Positions 46,914 through 62,735 of a DNA stretch of 64,000 bases are shown one piece after another. The stretch covers positions 1-64,000 of the forward strand of contig FTLJ01000776.1 of assembly GCA_900155495.1 (NCBI GenBank), given 5' to 3'. The notes under the pieces are model-generated. The model searched no databases. It was given only the letters and a program-made list of their open reading frames with translations, and had not been told where the DNA came from. Source of the stretch: Porogramme epimiltina (taxonomy: Eukaryota; Basidiomycota; Agaricomycetes; Polyporales; Polyporaceae). Position 1 is the first letter of the stretch, and each line of letters begins with the position of its first letter. Both the position numbers and the translations under genes were made by a program.

Positions 46914-48084
46914 CTAACTCCTGCTCAAAGGGACAACGAGATTTCTTCTGATTGTCGTGATGTCATCGTCGATTAGACCGACTGTGGTCTTGAGGTACGC
47001 CTCTACTCCGCCATAGCGGTCTTGCAACATCTCTAGAAATGCCGCCATGGTTTCCGGGCTGTGATACGAACACTCGTGAACCCGGAGACTAAGGTAAGCC
47101 GCAATAGCCCACTGACCGTGAGGAGAGCATATTGAGAGCGCGCTCGGAGTTACCAGCGAAATAGGGCATTTTTGTTAAACGCTCCATAATCATAGGACGG
47201 ACGGGTTCGCGTCCTATTTGCGTAAGGGCATAGTCCTCAATAATAGCCTCGTCGCGGACCCCCGAGAGCTGTGGGTCCTGTTGAGCAATGCACTTCAATC
47301 CGACAGGGGTGCTCCGTACCTTGAGAAGAAGCGCAGCAAGGACACCAGTACGATCCTTCCCAGCTGAAAACGCAAAGTGTCGCGTTGTAGCTTCATATAA
47401 TGGGAGATACGCATTAAGGGCGCACCTGTGCAGTGGAATACACAGCTATGGCCGGGTCTGTCTCTAATATGCCGAAAAATGACACCAAAAGCAGGGCCCG
47501 CATGGTCTAAGATTTGGGAGTAGAGCGTCATGAAAGCCTTGCGGAATGGTTAAGAACTAGTGTAGATTTCTATAGGGGTCCATACCTCGGTCTTCCCGCT
47601 CGCATATAGCTCGAACCGTCTGCAAAGATGGTTCGTCCGATGAAATAGGCGGTGCGTTGTAACGTAAGAAAACGTACTGTGCCATAGCCTCTGGGCTGTA
47701 ATCCTCCTTCTGAAATACGGGTACATGCACCACCTCTACGCCATCGATTGTTGGGATGGGGCTGTCATACTTGACCATCTCTGTGTCCGACCGCAGGTCA
47801 TAAACCGTCGTGACACCCAAGTTGCGTATCTGGCGCTTTCCTACACATGACGGGAAGACGTAAGCACGTGCTGGAAGCGGCGCACTGGGTATATACTCGC
47901 CCTCCTCTGTTATGTATGAGACTTCTCCAGCCCGGTATAAAGCACCAGGTTTCGTAACATAGCCTGGCCGGTCTGTAGGATACGAGCCGAGGTCGCGCAC
48001 ATTGACCACGCCGGCTATGGTGACGAAAGGAGGTTGGGCTAGCCGGGCCGCAACATACGCTGGATCCAGGGTTTCCGCATCCAT
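46914..48084 (-). CDS. tyrosine/serine protein phosphatase (Y_phosphatase3 family)
   Basis: Cys-based phosphatase. Six exons on the minus strand: 48084-47901, 47840-47678, 47619-47586, 47537-47426, 47363-47117 and 47058-46914, about 295 residues. Seen: GVVNVRDLGSYPTDRPGYVT and ALYRAGEVSYITEEGKRQIR, then NLGVTTVYDLRSDTEM, FELYASGKTEAFMTLYSQIL, and the active-site loop FHCTAGKDRTGVLAALLL (C-x5-R intact, split by an intron after HCT). The C-terminus is PETMAAFLEMLQDRYGGVEA. This is the fungal and bacterial family often annotated as tyrosine phosphatase / lipid phosphatase LipA-like; the substrate is unknown. Intron 47841-47900 appears to begin with GC and keeps the frame open. An in-frame ATG at 48150 is an alternative start but adds only a low-complexity arm. 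Confidence 0.92.
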
Positions 48085-48317
48085 GAGGGGGGAAGGCGGC
48101 AAACAGCCACAGGAGTGTCGGGGAGAGTTGGCGGTGGCGCTCTCCGCCACTGCCCCCAGGCCACGGGTGGAGGCGGATCCGCAGGTCCGAGGACTTCAGC
48201 AAGCGCCCGCCCCCCCACGCGTGAGTTTAGGGCAGGTCGTCTCGTGTCTCATTTGCCGGGACGCGTCCTTGTTTCTCTTCCACCCTTCCTCGTCCACTCC
48301 TCCTCATTCTCGCTACT
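48085..48317. promoter_or_regulatory. divergent promoter phosphatase / MCM6
   Basis: 233 bases between start codons facing away from each other. The sequence contains CCACGCG at 48215-48221, near the MluI-cell-cycle-box core ACGCG that controls MCM genes in yeasts; this link is an inference. Confidence 0.45.
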
Positions 48318-51630
<3,313 letters not shown>

Positions 51631-52095
51631 TTCGTCGTTGTATTTTGTGTGGATATGTTTGTCTCCCGTCTGGCTAGTCATCTTGAGTTGCTGCTGTATC
51701 ACGCTGTCTGACCTACATTTGTTGTACCGTGTAATTCTGCTGCTATGGATATGTTTTGAACAAGTATAGATGCTAGACCGGTAGCAAGTGACATGGGGAC
51801 GTAATTCCGTGCCCGAGACGGCGAACTACCTGTATGACGACAACGGGCGCTTGTTTATAGGGCTCAGGCCGAGAAGCCTCGGGACGCATTGCAGCCACAG
51901 CGTTCTCGTCTCCCAGTATTCCGCGGGCTCTGTCCCGGAACGGTCCTTCCAACCATCTTGCCTCGCACCCTGCGCTACCCGACCGACATACCTGACGCCT
52001 ATACCCCACGCCCGTAGTAATTACGGTGCAATCATTCCGAAGCCCATCTGAACGCTCAGCGCGGTCCGTTTCCTCGGACGGAACGCTGTGGTCTC
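51631..52095. other. spacer MCM6 / formin
   Basis: MCM6 3' UTR and formin upstream region. The formin frame stays open upstream of 52096 to about 52030, so an earlier coding exon could end here. Confidence 0.4.
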
Positions 52096-55000
52096 ATGCC
52101 TGGCGATCCCCTCATCGTACCGACAGTCGTGCCCGGCGGGTCCCTCCACTTTGCAACTGTTGTCTCCGATGGAACTGTGCAAGATGTCCTCGAAACCCTT
52201 GTAGCTAATCCGGAAGTCACTTCTGAAGTGCTAGGAGACCTCGAGCCATATGGGTGGGCTGTTCAGCGGATCAGACACGAGCATAGTGGTCGTCAGTGGG
52301 AGGAGGACGAGCTCGAAGCTCTCGGAAACGGCAAGCATGCTCTACGTATACCGTCTATACCAGAGAGACTGACCTAGAATGTGCAGGGATCCTCCCACCA
52401 TCGTCCGCTGTTGCCCCACTGCTAAATGCGCCTTCGCCAACCGCACATTCGCAACGGCACTTCTCCGCGTTCCCTCTGACCTCACATCTCCACACGCCTA
52501 CGCTACGCTTGGTGTCTCTCCACCCATTTCTATCCTTAACCTTCACTTTCCTTCGCGTCCCCGAGATTCACGATGGCTTCCAGTGGAAGTTATTTCTGTC
52601 GCGACAGTCGACCGTCCGGAATGCGCTCGACGCAGTGATCGACGAGCTCGGCCTTACAAAGTCTCTACCGGTTCCTGGAGGCGGTACGTTGGAATATGTT
52701 TTGGAGGAGGTATGGGCGGATGATCATTCCGAAAGTGAGTGAAAGACACAGTTTACTGTGTTTGACCACTCGATGCGGGTGCTGAAACATGGTCCACGCA
52801 GAGGCAACCAGGGTTCCCTCTGAAGTTGCCTTATCTACAATCCTTGAGAACTCGCTGGTCAGCAACCCACTCGGACGCTCTGCGAGTCGGTCGTTCCGAT
52901 TCTGCATCCCGGACGAGTGGTTCCGCCGTTCTAAGTCACGAAGCGTATCTTCGACGTCAAATGTATCACAGGACACCATTCGCCGTCTAGCAGACCTGGA
53001 GGAAGAAGCGGAGGACGAGGATGAGGAAGACGAAGGGGGTGGTACCGCGAAGGGAAAACCGTCAGATGCACCAGCCCCCCTCGAGTCGCCGCCAGGCAGC
53101 GGAGGCTTTAAGGCCCCAATGGATTGGCGCGGATCTGTATCTCAACACCGTTTCTCAAGCATCCTAGACAGCTGGATGCGCCCTCAGAGTCCTACTACTG
53201 AACGCCCTTCTACGCCGACTCCAGAGAAGAAGGTTGTAAGCGAACCCAAACTTGTGGAGCATAAGACTGGAGATAGCACCACGAGCAGTACAACCGACGA
53301 GCAGACCAACGGCGTGGATCCAGATGCATTTGAGCAAATGCTGGTATGTGTATACATATAGTGGCATAAACAATCTGCTGATTGGGTTCCTAGGATGATC
53401 TTGGTCTGAAGGGTCCGAAGAGGGAAGCTATGCATCGTCTACCTCCGGATCAGAAGCGTTACCTCCTAGAACAGAACCAAGCTTCACGAGCGGGGACTAT
53501 GTCGAGAAGCGCCGCATCCAGGGCAAGCAAAACCGCGTCAACATATGGGCCCGCGAGTGCCGCAGGCATGCTACCGCGACTCGTTCCCCAGCTTACTGGT
53601 GACTCTGGCATTATGAGACGCTTCTCAATCGCTGGCTGGGGTGCTGCTGTGGCGTCCAGCAGTGATCTCCCAAGTTCTCCCCGTACAAGCGTCGATCTTA
53701 GCGCAAATCGTCGCGATTCGATAGTGTCACTGAAGGCATCGCCTGAGAAGACCGTTGAGCCGTCGGCACTCCAGCCACAAGCTACCGGTGGACTTTGGAG
53801 TAGCTGGTGGGCATCGTCGGGAGGATCTATTGGCGCGCAGGCGAAGGAGACAGAGAAGACTCCCAGCTGGTATGCCGCGGGGATCCGCAATGGGCGCACG
53901 TCGGACACGAAGCTGGTCAAGCACTTAATTTCCCTCCGAGTTCATCTCTCAACTGCCAATCTTGCGTGGATCGAGGACTTCGTATCCACTGAATCTGGCA
54001 TGAACGTTTTAGGCGATCTTTTGACACGTCTGGTCAGCAAAGGCGGAAAGCGGAAAAAGCTGTCAGAAGCTGAAGATACAGTCCTTTTGGAAGTTATCAA
54101 GTGCTTACGTGCGCTTCTGAACACTGAGGTGGCTCTTCTTGTTGTGAACATAACGGTGTTAATGCTCACTGTATATTTAGCCTGGGTTCCGCGAAGTTCT
54201 TGCACACCCAACCCTCATCACACACCTCGCTTATTCATTACACGGCTCGCCAGCAAAACTACGCACTCTTACATCGGAGGTGCTGGCGGCAATTTGTGTC
54301 CTCTCTCTCAAAGAGGGTCACAGGGCGGTTCTCTCTGCCATGTCTGACTATCGGATTGAGTACGAAGAAGCTTTCCGTTTCCAGGACCTCATCGCTTCCA
54401 TGCGCTTACCAGACATGATGGACGAAGAAGAGACTGCTAGTGACAGTGGATATGGTAGTGCTGAAGAAGGTGTATGGGAGGCTCGGACTGCCTCTATGGC
54501 GTTAGTCAATGCGTTGACCAATTGCCCCGATTCTCTTGAGGAGCGCATCATGCTCAGGGAAGAGTTTAGTCGTCGAGGATTGAATGAGGTCATTGTGGTA
54601 CGTTCTTCTGTTCATGAATACCGAGGGTTTGCGGCGTCGTAACGTGTTCATACAGACACTACGATACGTCAAACCGCCAGAATCACTCGTCACGCAACTC
54701 GATGTGTACACGGAAGAGAAGTTTGAGGATGAAGAAGATATGCGAGAACGAGCACGAGACGTCATGTCGGATCACCGGCGGTCACGTTCAGAATCTACTG
54801 CAGTCGTGGACGAATTGCTTCGTATTGCGAAGCAGCACGAAGAGCTTTATCCACTCATGCTTGCAACTCTGAAGCGATATGGCGACATTTTTGAGCGAGA
54901 AGTAGACACGTCAGTGTTTTGATCCTGCATTTACTATTGCGCATATTTAACGAGCTCCATAGGCAATTGAAGGCCGACTTATTTGCCGTTCTGGACAAAT

Positions 55001-58000
55001 TCGTGGAACAAGCAGCGCTCTTGGAGGACTTGTATGTACACTACATTAGGTGGATTGAACTGAACCCTCCGCACAGACTGATTGACTACTGCAGCGACGA
55101 CAATTGGTGTGCATTCCTTAAGCGTTTCACCGAGTCGGTCCAAACTGTCACTGGGCAGGTTGTGGATGTGAAACTAGCGTCAGAAACGGATCATTCTTTG
55201 CTTCAGGATGAGGTTGAGCAGCTCAGGGCTACCGTCGACCAGCTGAGTACAGAAGTGAGTCGCTCTAATGTAATATGCTCAGAGGCTCACTCAGTTTGTA
55301 GCGAACCGAGCTTCGAAATGAGCTCGATCAGCAAGTAGCCGAGCTCAACACGCTGAAGTCAATCCCGCCAATTCCCGCGTCAATAGGTCGTGCGGCAGGC
55401 CGCGGAAAACCGGAGGTAATACCCTCTTCATATAACTAGAGGTAATGTTAACATGGACTTCATAGTCAAATCAAGGGTTCCATGGCCTCGTTCAGCGTCT
55501 CGTACAGAAGGAGAAGCAAGTACTCCAGTTGCAAAGTGAATTGGAACGTCTCAAGGCCCAGAATCCTGCTGACAATCGTGAAAGCGTACGTCGTATTGCT
55601 TCCGTTTGCGATCCGTGACTAATATGATCTTTAGGAGGACCGGGTTAAGCGGGAACGTGACAGAGTGAAATGGCACACCCTCAACGAGGAAATCACCAAC
55701 CTGAAGTCACAGGTGACCTAGCCAGTATTCTAACCTGAACTGTCTCCTGACATTATGCGTAAAGGTCGGCGACTTGGGGACCACGATTGGCATCAAGGAG
55801 AAAGAGATTGTCTACCTCAAGCGTGCCCTAGAATCTGTTTATTCTCGCTTCCGGACGCGTGAAGAGAGTAGAGAAACAGAGAGTCGTGATGCAGAGGTCG
55901 ATGCTGAGCTCATGGCCAGCCGCGCGATTGACAGTCTGACGCAGAAGGACGACGAAATCGTTGCTCTCCGCTCCGAGATTGAAGACCTCAAGGCCAAGCT
56001 CGCTGCGAAGCCCCAGTTCATTACGGAGAAGGATTACAAGGCGAAGGTCGCCCCGCCTCCACCGCCGCCTGCCAAACCAGTCCGAGCCAATGTCCCAACA
56101 TCGCCACCGCCCCCACCACCACCTCCGGCGCCTCGACCACCAGTGCCCCCTACCGTCGAGAACAAGCCTATGGGTGCTGTCACCGCTCTGGCCCCTCCCC
56201 CTCCTCCGCCGCCGCCTCCGCCGCCGCCGCCACCACTGTCGCTCTCCATCGCATCTTCGCACCCACCACCACCACCTCCTCCCCCACCGCCGCCTCCGCC
56301 TGGGGTAGGTGCTCCGCCGCCGCCTCCGCCACCACCTCCGCCGCCGATTCCTGGAATGCCGCCACCACCGCCGCCGCCGCCTGCTCCTGGCGGGCCACCT
56401 CCACCTCCAAGCTCATGGAGGGCTGCCATCCCAAGGAAGCCTGCGAAGCGACTCAAGCCCTTCTTTTGGAATAAACTCAATGCCCCTACACTCCCCACTA
56501 CAGTCTGGGGTGAAATATCGGGGGATATCTCGTTTGATCTAGATGACCTTGAGTCGACGTTTGCGATCGAGAACATACCGTCATCCAACTCGCAGCTCAG
56601 TCTGACGTCGCCAAAGAAGCAGAATGTGACGACATTGCTCGATATCACTCGAGCTAACAACATCGGTGAGTAAATGACCGCACATGCCTGAAAGTTTGGT
56701 GCTGAATTATGCATAGCTATCATGCTCTCGCGGATCAAGATTGGTCTTCCTGACATTCGCAAAGCTTTGTTGGATCTCAATGACCAGATCTTGTCAGCCG
56801 ACGATCTCCGCACCATTGGTAGACAGCTTCCTACTTCCGAAGAGGTACGTCCAAGGGAACCCCCGTCCGCGTTTCCCCTATCGCTTACAGGATTTCAGAT
56901 CGTCAGACTTCAAGATTTCGGCGATGTCAGCAAACTCGCTAAGGCGGACCAGTATTTCAGTCAAATCATGACTATCCCGCGCCTGTCAGAGCGTCTCGAG
57001 TGTATGCTCTATCGGCGGAAGCTTGAACTTGATGTAGAGGAAATCCGACCTGAGTTAAATATCGTTCATATGGCCGCCAAAGAGCTTCGTTCGTCAGCGA
57101 GGTTCAGACGCGTCTTGCAGGTGCGTCAGAGATTGTTTACCCATCTACACCTTTCGCTCAATCCAAACATAGGCGGTATTGACTGTTGGGAACGCGTTGA
57201 ACGGCTCGAGTTTCCGGGGTAGCGCGAGAGGTTTTCAACTCGAAGCGCTCCTTAAGGTCTGTCCTTTTGAGAATCTGATCCCGTATATTACTGAACCGTT
57301 ATCGCGACAGCTCAAGGAGACAAAGACAGCGAAGGGAGGCTCGGACTGCCCTACCCTCCTTCATTACCTTGCGAAAGTACTACTGAAGGCAGACCCTTCC
57401 CTTGCTACGTTCATTGAAGAAATGCCTCACGTCGAGGCTGCGGCTCGGGGTGAGACACCAAAAGTCGTCTATCTGGAAGCCAATTGCTCATGTCTATTAC
57501 AGTGTCCGTCCAGACTATATTGGCTTCCGTTCAGTCCCTTGTCACCGGGATAAAACAAGTCAATGACGAGATCCGTCACCTCCAGAAGCTTCGGACACCT
57601 CAAGATCGATTTGTTATCGTCATGCAGGTAAATCATCGCGCATCTCCTATTCTTTCTATTTTCATGACGCCGTTTCTCAGCCGTTTGTCGTTCAAATGAG
57701 TCCGGTCGTCGATTCTCTGAAGAATATGGGGACATCCCTTGATAGCGAGCTCCGCTCCCTCCTTGCTTTCTTCGGAGAAACTCCTGACTCGCCCGAGGCA
57801 CCCAAACCCGAGGACTTCTTCGGCCTGATCCTCTCCTTCTCTTCTGCGCTCCAGAAGGCGGCATTAGAAGTACATGATGCCATGCCTCAATCTGAACCGC
57901 CTTCCCCTAAGATCACTGTCAGCGAGGCCGTTACATCTCCAGAAGAGGACGGGGTATGTCTTCCTTTCTTACGCATCGTGATTACAGGGCTAATGTTTTT

Positions 58001-58227
58001 TACAGACCGTCAAGGGAAAGAACAAGGACAAGGATGGCGATACACTCCGCCCAAACCCGAGCTCGCAAAGTCGTGCGACTGGCCTCTCAATTGGGCGAGG
58101 GGATTTGGATCAAGCGATTCGCAGCATGCGCACTGGCCATCGCCGGAAGCGGGACCCGACCTCGCGTCCTCTCAGCAAGATCTTCCTCGATGGTGGTGCA
58201 AGGACCAGTCGCATCTACGATCCCTGA
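52096..58227 (+). CDS. diaphanous-type formin
   Basis: Actin nucleator for polarised growth and septation. Eighteen exons deduced, the first 52096-52330 and the last 58006-58227. Order: an N-terminal GBD-like part (ELEALGNGILPPSSAVAPLL), FH3 armadillo repeats (LVKHLISLRVHLSTANLAWI ... RTASMALVNALTNCPDSLEE), a coiled coil (LLQDEVEQLRATVDQLSTEL, EKQVLQLQSELERLKAQNPA), a long FH1 poly-proline region (about 56050-56415), then FH2 with AIPRKPAKRLKPFFWNKLNA, LPTSEEIVRLQDFGD, TVGNALNGSSFRGSARGFQL and SDCPTLLHYLAKVLLKADPS. The C-terminus has GDLDQAIRSMRTGHRRKRD, a DAD-like autoinhibitory motif followed by basic residues, so Rho-GTPase control is inferred. Intron 52331-52386 appears to use GC at its donor. 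The start is the first ATG of the frame; an upstream exon is possible. Confidence 0.94.
56050..56415 (+). repeat. poly-proline FH1 tracts (CCN repeats)
   Basis: Six or more proline runs of up to 14 residues within the formin, coded by mixed CCG/CCT/CCA triplets with single Gly, Ala or Val breaks. These are profilin-actin binding sites by family knowledge. The complementary strand gives a false poly-glycine frame. Confidence 0.9.
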
Positions 58228-58427
58228 AGTTAGCCTTGAATTTGTATCGGACAAGGGTAGTGTTTTTTATGTTTTACTCCCGGACCTATATCTACACCAT
58301 CTGTACGTGCTGTATCTACACCTGCAATCCTCTATGACTGTAATGACCCCTATACCTCACGACTTACATATATCCAACGGCACACTGATTATCAACTACA
58401 TTTCCCACTGATGTATTTGTTGCTTGT

Positions 58428-59859
58428 TCATTGATTAAGAGGGGATACCTTGTCGCATCTTGCAATGCAGTCTAAGAAGAGCTTGAAGAACCCATCGACC
58501 TGGTAGAATGGATGTCAGTGGCGAGGTGTAGATAAGGAGGTACTCATATGACGCACATCCAGCTTCTCGGCCACCATACAATTTTTGCCGTCGCGACCCC
58601 AGGAGTCATCGCACTGGCGGTAGTTCCAGATGTCGACAACGGTCTCCCCCGCGGTGTGTGCCCCACTGAGCTCGACATCTACACGATACCGGCGGCACGT
58701 GAATAGGTCTGGGCGAGCGACATACGCGATCGTGAGCGCGTCGTGCAGCGGTGGGCCGTCCGTAAACCCGAAGGTGGAGCGGTAAGAGTCCGTAAAGAAA
58801 CCGACGAGGGTAGAGAGCATGTGCCGGAGGGGCGTGGAAGCCTTCGGGAGCGCGACAGACGTGCCCGAGGGCGGAGCGATCACGCTGAATGCAGGGGAGA
58901 GGAGTCGCGCATGGATGGCACGGGTGATGATAGCGGTGTGAGTGACGTTGAGCGGGACCATCGTCTTCTTAACCGGTGCGTCGAGGACGATCTGGGCGGC
59001 TTCAGCTAAGAGAACGGTGCCAAATTAGGAAAGCAAATGAGGAGGAATTCGGGCACGCACGATCACAAAGAATGTTGAATTCTGCACGGTGGTGTGAACA
59101 CTGGTTATTGGGAGGACAGGTCCAGAGCCGTGAGTTGCTTACCCGCTGACGCAGAACGGTTACCCATACCCACACCGCCTCCCATGAACACAAATTCCTC
59201 TAGGATGAAAGTCCATCCATCAGCCTGTTATGCTTTATGCAAAACACTGACGTACCGACACCCCCCGATAGCTCGGGGTACACACTGACAAAAAGGGCGA
59301 CATTCGTCATTGGGCCGGACGACACTATGACGACCTTGCTGCCTTTGCCACCGTCCCATGTCTTAGATATGGCGGAAGCCATGCCCTCTAGAGCACGGAC
59401 GGGTGCTCCATGCTCTGCTAGGCGCGCTTGAATCTCGGGACTGTTTGCGGCAGGCAGGCCCTCGACGCCCCCTAGCCCGTCGGCGCCATGTATCTCGGGG
59501 TCATGTCTCTCGGCGCGTATGAGTGGTTTCGTAGCACCGGGACAAACTCGGATATGGGCAGGTGCGGCGAACGCGTAGAGACATCGCGCAGCGTTGTTGT
59601 TGGTATTATCCGCGCTCGCGTTGCCGTGAACCTACACTCTCAAACGTCAATGTATGCCCTCTGAATACGGCAGATTCTGGAGTCCTTACAGTAGACACAC
59701 CCAGCAACGTCACACCAGGGCATTGCACAGCGAGAAGGATGGCAGTGGCATCGTCGTGGCCCTTGTCAAACGTTGTTCAGCCCTATTGTTTGCCTAGATT
59801 TAAGATCGCAATGTAGGCTGTACACACACCGGATCGCAATCTAGCCAGACGTACTTCAT
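58428..59859 (-). CDS. inosine/uridine-preferring nucleoside hydrolase
   Basis: Hydrolyses ribonucleosides to base and ribose in purine/pyrimidine salvage. Minus strand, first exon 59859-59830. The joined N-terminus reads KYVWLDCDPGHDDATAILLA, the calcium-binding DxDxGxDD signature, then GVTLLGVSTVHGNASADNTN (conserved HGN). Later motifs: HGADGLGGVEGLPAANSPEI, VVIVSSGPMTNVALFVSVYP, EEFVFMGGGVGMGNRSASAE, FNILCDAEAAQIVLDAPVKK, VPLNVTHTAIIT and TDGPPLHDALTIAYVARPDL with the catalytic-site His/Asp. It ends VDGFFKLFLDCIARCDKVSP LNQ. Several introns of about 50-65 bases. It is divergent from RRN3. Confidence 0.95.
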
Positions 59860-60042
59860 GATGCTGGCTTGAAGGAGGATACCGTTTCCCGTCTTAAGTC
59901 ACAGTCCGGCCACCAAGATAGCCGCCAGCGTCTACACGATCGTCATTAGGCACCGTTGGATTACGTCAGCCGATTTTTGTGAAGGAGGGGTTTGCGCGCG
60001 GGGCTTTGCCTGCTGCATTTCACCGCTTGGACGGTGTCGACG
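59860..60042. promoter_or_regulatory. divergent promoter nucleoside hydrolase / RRN3
   Basis: 183 bases between the two start codons, the shortest divergent spacer in the window. No TATA box visible. Confidence 0.45.
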
Positions 60043-62735
60043 ATGGACCCCCACTCTCGCTTTTCTCATTTCAACTCTCGCAAGCCAAAGTCAGGCCCTC
60101 TCCCCCCTGGCTCTCGCTTCATGGACGCGCCGTCCAGGCCCCGCATCGTGCTCGAAAACTTGCCTTCCAAGGACAGCTTCAAAACCTCCTCAACTCCCAA
60201 GAAGTCCTCGTCTTCCTCGTCCCTCTCCACGCTCTACTCCCACAGACCTGTTGCGACAAACTCGAGGATAAAGCAAGGTGCGCCACCTCCCTTCCAAAGT
60301 CTGTGATCTATACACATGGCTTCTCCAGATGAGCAGTATCGCAAGGATATGCACCTGGCTTTCGTGAACAATGCCCTTCATCTCAAGGCTCAGGTACGTA
60401 GTGGTAGGCATATATCTACTTGAGCTAGCTCTAAGATGGATGCTCTTTAGGGAATCAGTGATGCCTTCGATGAGCTTGTGGATCAATTTAACCCAAGAAA
60501 GATCGCGCAAGTTACCCCCGATGCCCCATCCCCAGCTCCCCAACTTCGCCTGTGGATCATCGCCCTCTCTCACGTCGTGTCCCGCTTGGAACGCGTACAC
60601 TCTGCGCTTGTTGAGGCCATCGTCAACATGCCATGGACCACCATGGATACGACCTTCGTGAAGACTTACACCAATTTCGTGGGCATGCTCGTGAGCGCTA
60701 GGCCAGAATACTTGTCCCTTGTTCTTGGGAAGGTCTCTCAAGGCTTGACTTATCGTACGGCGATCCATACAATTTCACCGCTTCTCCTTACTCATCCTGC
60801 AATAGAATCCGGTCTTCAAGCACTCGATAACGGCCTTCCTGAAGGCTCTGCAAGACCACTCACACGACGCATCGTATATGACCGTATTCACTATCTCCTG
60901 CGCCATTTAATCTCCCTTGTACCCACCTGTCCTTCAACTTTGCAACCTCTGTTGTCCCGCAACTTTCCTCATAAGCGGCACAACCAAATTGCACAAGTCA
61001 CATACATCCGTAACCTCCTTCGTGTGACAGACTACTGTCCTGAAGTTGCTGATCGTATCCTTGCATTGGTTATCGATCGTGCTATCCAAATAGATGTGAG
61101 TAGTTTGCTTTGGGTGGTATGCGGTGGCTCATTTGGCACATAAGGTTGAGATTCAGGTCGAGTTGGAGGAATTAGAGGAACAGTTGGAGGCAGAGGAACA
61201 GAACGGGGTGTTCGATCTAGATCCCTTTGACACTGTACTCGGTCAAGAGGGAGAAGATAGTGATTCAGATGGAGAGGATGACGACGATGACGGTGATAAT
61301 CTGAGCGACCTCTCGTCCGACGCCGGTGGAGATTTAGACGACGAGGAAGACCAAGAAGACGTCGCAACAGACTTCAAGCACATACAAGGCATGGTGAACA
61401 AACTCGACGCCATCCTCAAAGTCATGTTTGACCACTTCAACAAGACGCACGCAACTACTGATCCTTTCGTTCCCCTTACTGGCACTCCATCCTCCCGCCC
61501 AGGTTCCCCACTACTCACACCCGCTTCTGACGTCCCTCGATCGCTCTCGCCGACCTCCACAGAAGAGGGCAAGGCAATTCGACGCGCGCAATTCCACACA
61601 CTCCTCGCGATCTTTGACCGTACCATCCTCCGCACCTTCAAGTCACGTTACACACAATTCGTCATCTTCTGGTATTCTTCGCTCGATCCCGAGTTCGCAG
61701 ACCTCTTCCAAGGCATGCTCGTCTCCAAGGCGCTCCTCGAGGAAGACCAACCACCCGTCACACGTGCCGCCGCGGCGAGCTACATCGCATCCTTCGTATC
61801 CCGTGCGCAGTTTGTTGACCGTGCCGGCGCCCGCCGCGTCGTCGCTGTCCTCTGCCTCTTCCTTCGCTCGCAACTCGATGCGTTTGACGCGGCAGCACAA
61901 CTTGGTGCTGGGCACGGGGCACACGTGGCCCAGCATAGCGTATTCTATGCGGTTGCGCAGGCGGTCTTCCTCATTTTCTGCTTCCGTTGGCGCGATCTGC
62001 TAGAAGATTTGGAGGGAGTGGAGGGTGCAGAGGAGCCCGATGAATTCGCAGGCCCCACCCGTGGTCCATCAAACAAGTGGATGTCGGAGCTAGATGTTGT
62101 CAAGCGTGTCGTCACCTCGGAGCTCAATCCGCTCAAGGTATGTACCCGCATTATCTTGAGCGCCCCTCCCATCCTATATCATAGCCTGTCCCTAACCTCG
62201 CCTTTGCTAGATCTGCTCTGCAAACGTCGTGATGCAGTTCGCGCGTGTTGCGCACGCCACTGGCTTCGTATACTGTTATTCGATCCTGGATGCGAACCGC
62301 CGTTCCGACTATGTTCACTCGTCCGCCGCCGCAAGCACCGCTCTGCCCGCGCGGGCACCTTCCAAGGCGCAACTGCTTGCGCTTGAGCGTTCGATGGCGT
62401 CCGAATTGAACACATTCTTCCCCTTCGACCCGTACAAACTCCCGCGCTCGGGCGAGTACATCCAGGGCGTGTATCGCGAGTGGGCGTCGGTCGCGATTGA
62501 CGATGAAGATGACGAAGACGAAGACGAGGATGACGAGGAAGAAGACGATGAGGGTGCCGCAACGGAAGCAGCGGACGAGGATGAGGCCTCAGCGGGCTCG
62601 CGCTCCGTAGGCATCTTCATCGATGGTCCGCGGCAGGATGATGGTACGGAGGGACTTGGGGCGTCGTTTGGTGGGATGAGTATTAGCCCCGCACGGCCTG
62701 CACACCCGTCGCAGGCCCACATCCTCGTCGTTTAG
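60043..62735 (+). CDS. RRN3: RNA polymerase I transcription initiation factor RRN3 (TIF-IA)
   Basis: Binds Pol I and recruits it to the rDNA promoter; a growth-control target. Exons 60043-60277, 60329-60393, 60451-61095, 61145-62137 and 62211-62735, about 820 residues. Seen: RKDMHLAFVNNALHLKAQGI, FDELVDQFNP, QLRLWIIALSHVVSRLERVH, VYDRIHYLLRHLISLVPTCP, NFPHKRHNQIAQVTYIRNLL and LRVTDYCPEVADRILALVID. It continues with the conserved VEIQVELEELEEQLEAEEQN, a long acidic loop (GEDSDSDGEDDDDDGDNLSD, a regulatory phospho-loop in other RRN3 proteins), VTRAAAASYIASFVSRAQFV, and SELNTFFPFDPYKLPRSGEY. A second acidic tract and a disordered tail end the protein. The N-terminal 80 residues are Ser/Pro-rich and basic. 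Confidence 0.96.

Noticed and set aside
55828..56816. Minus-strand glycine-rich protein
   Set aside because: It is the complement of the proline codons in the formin FH1 region.
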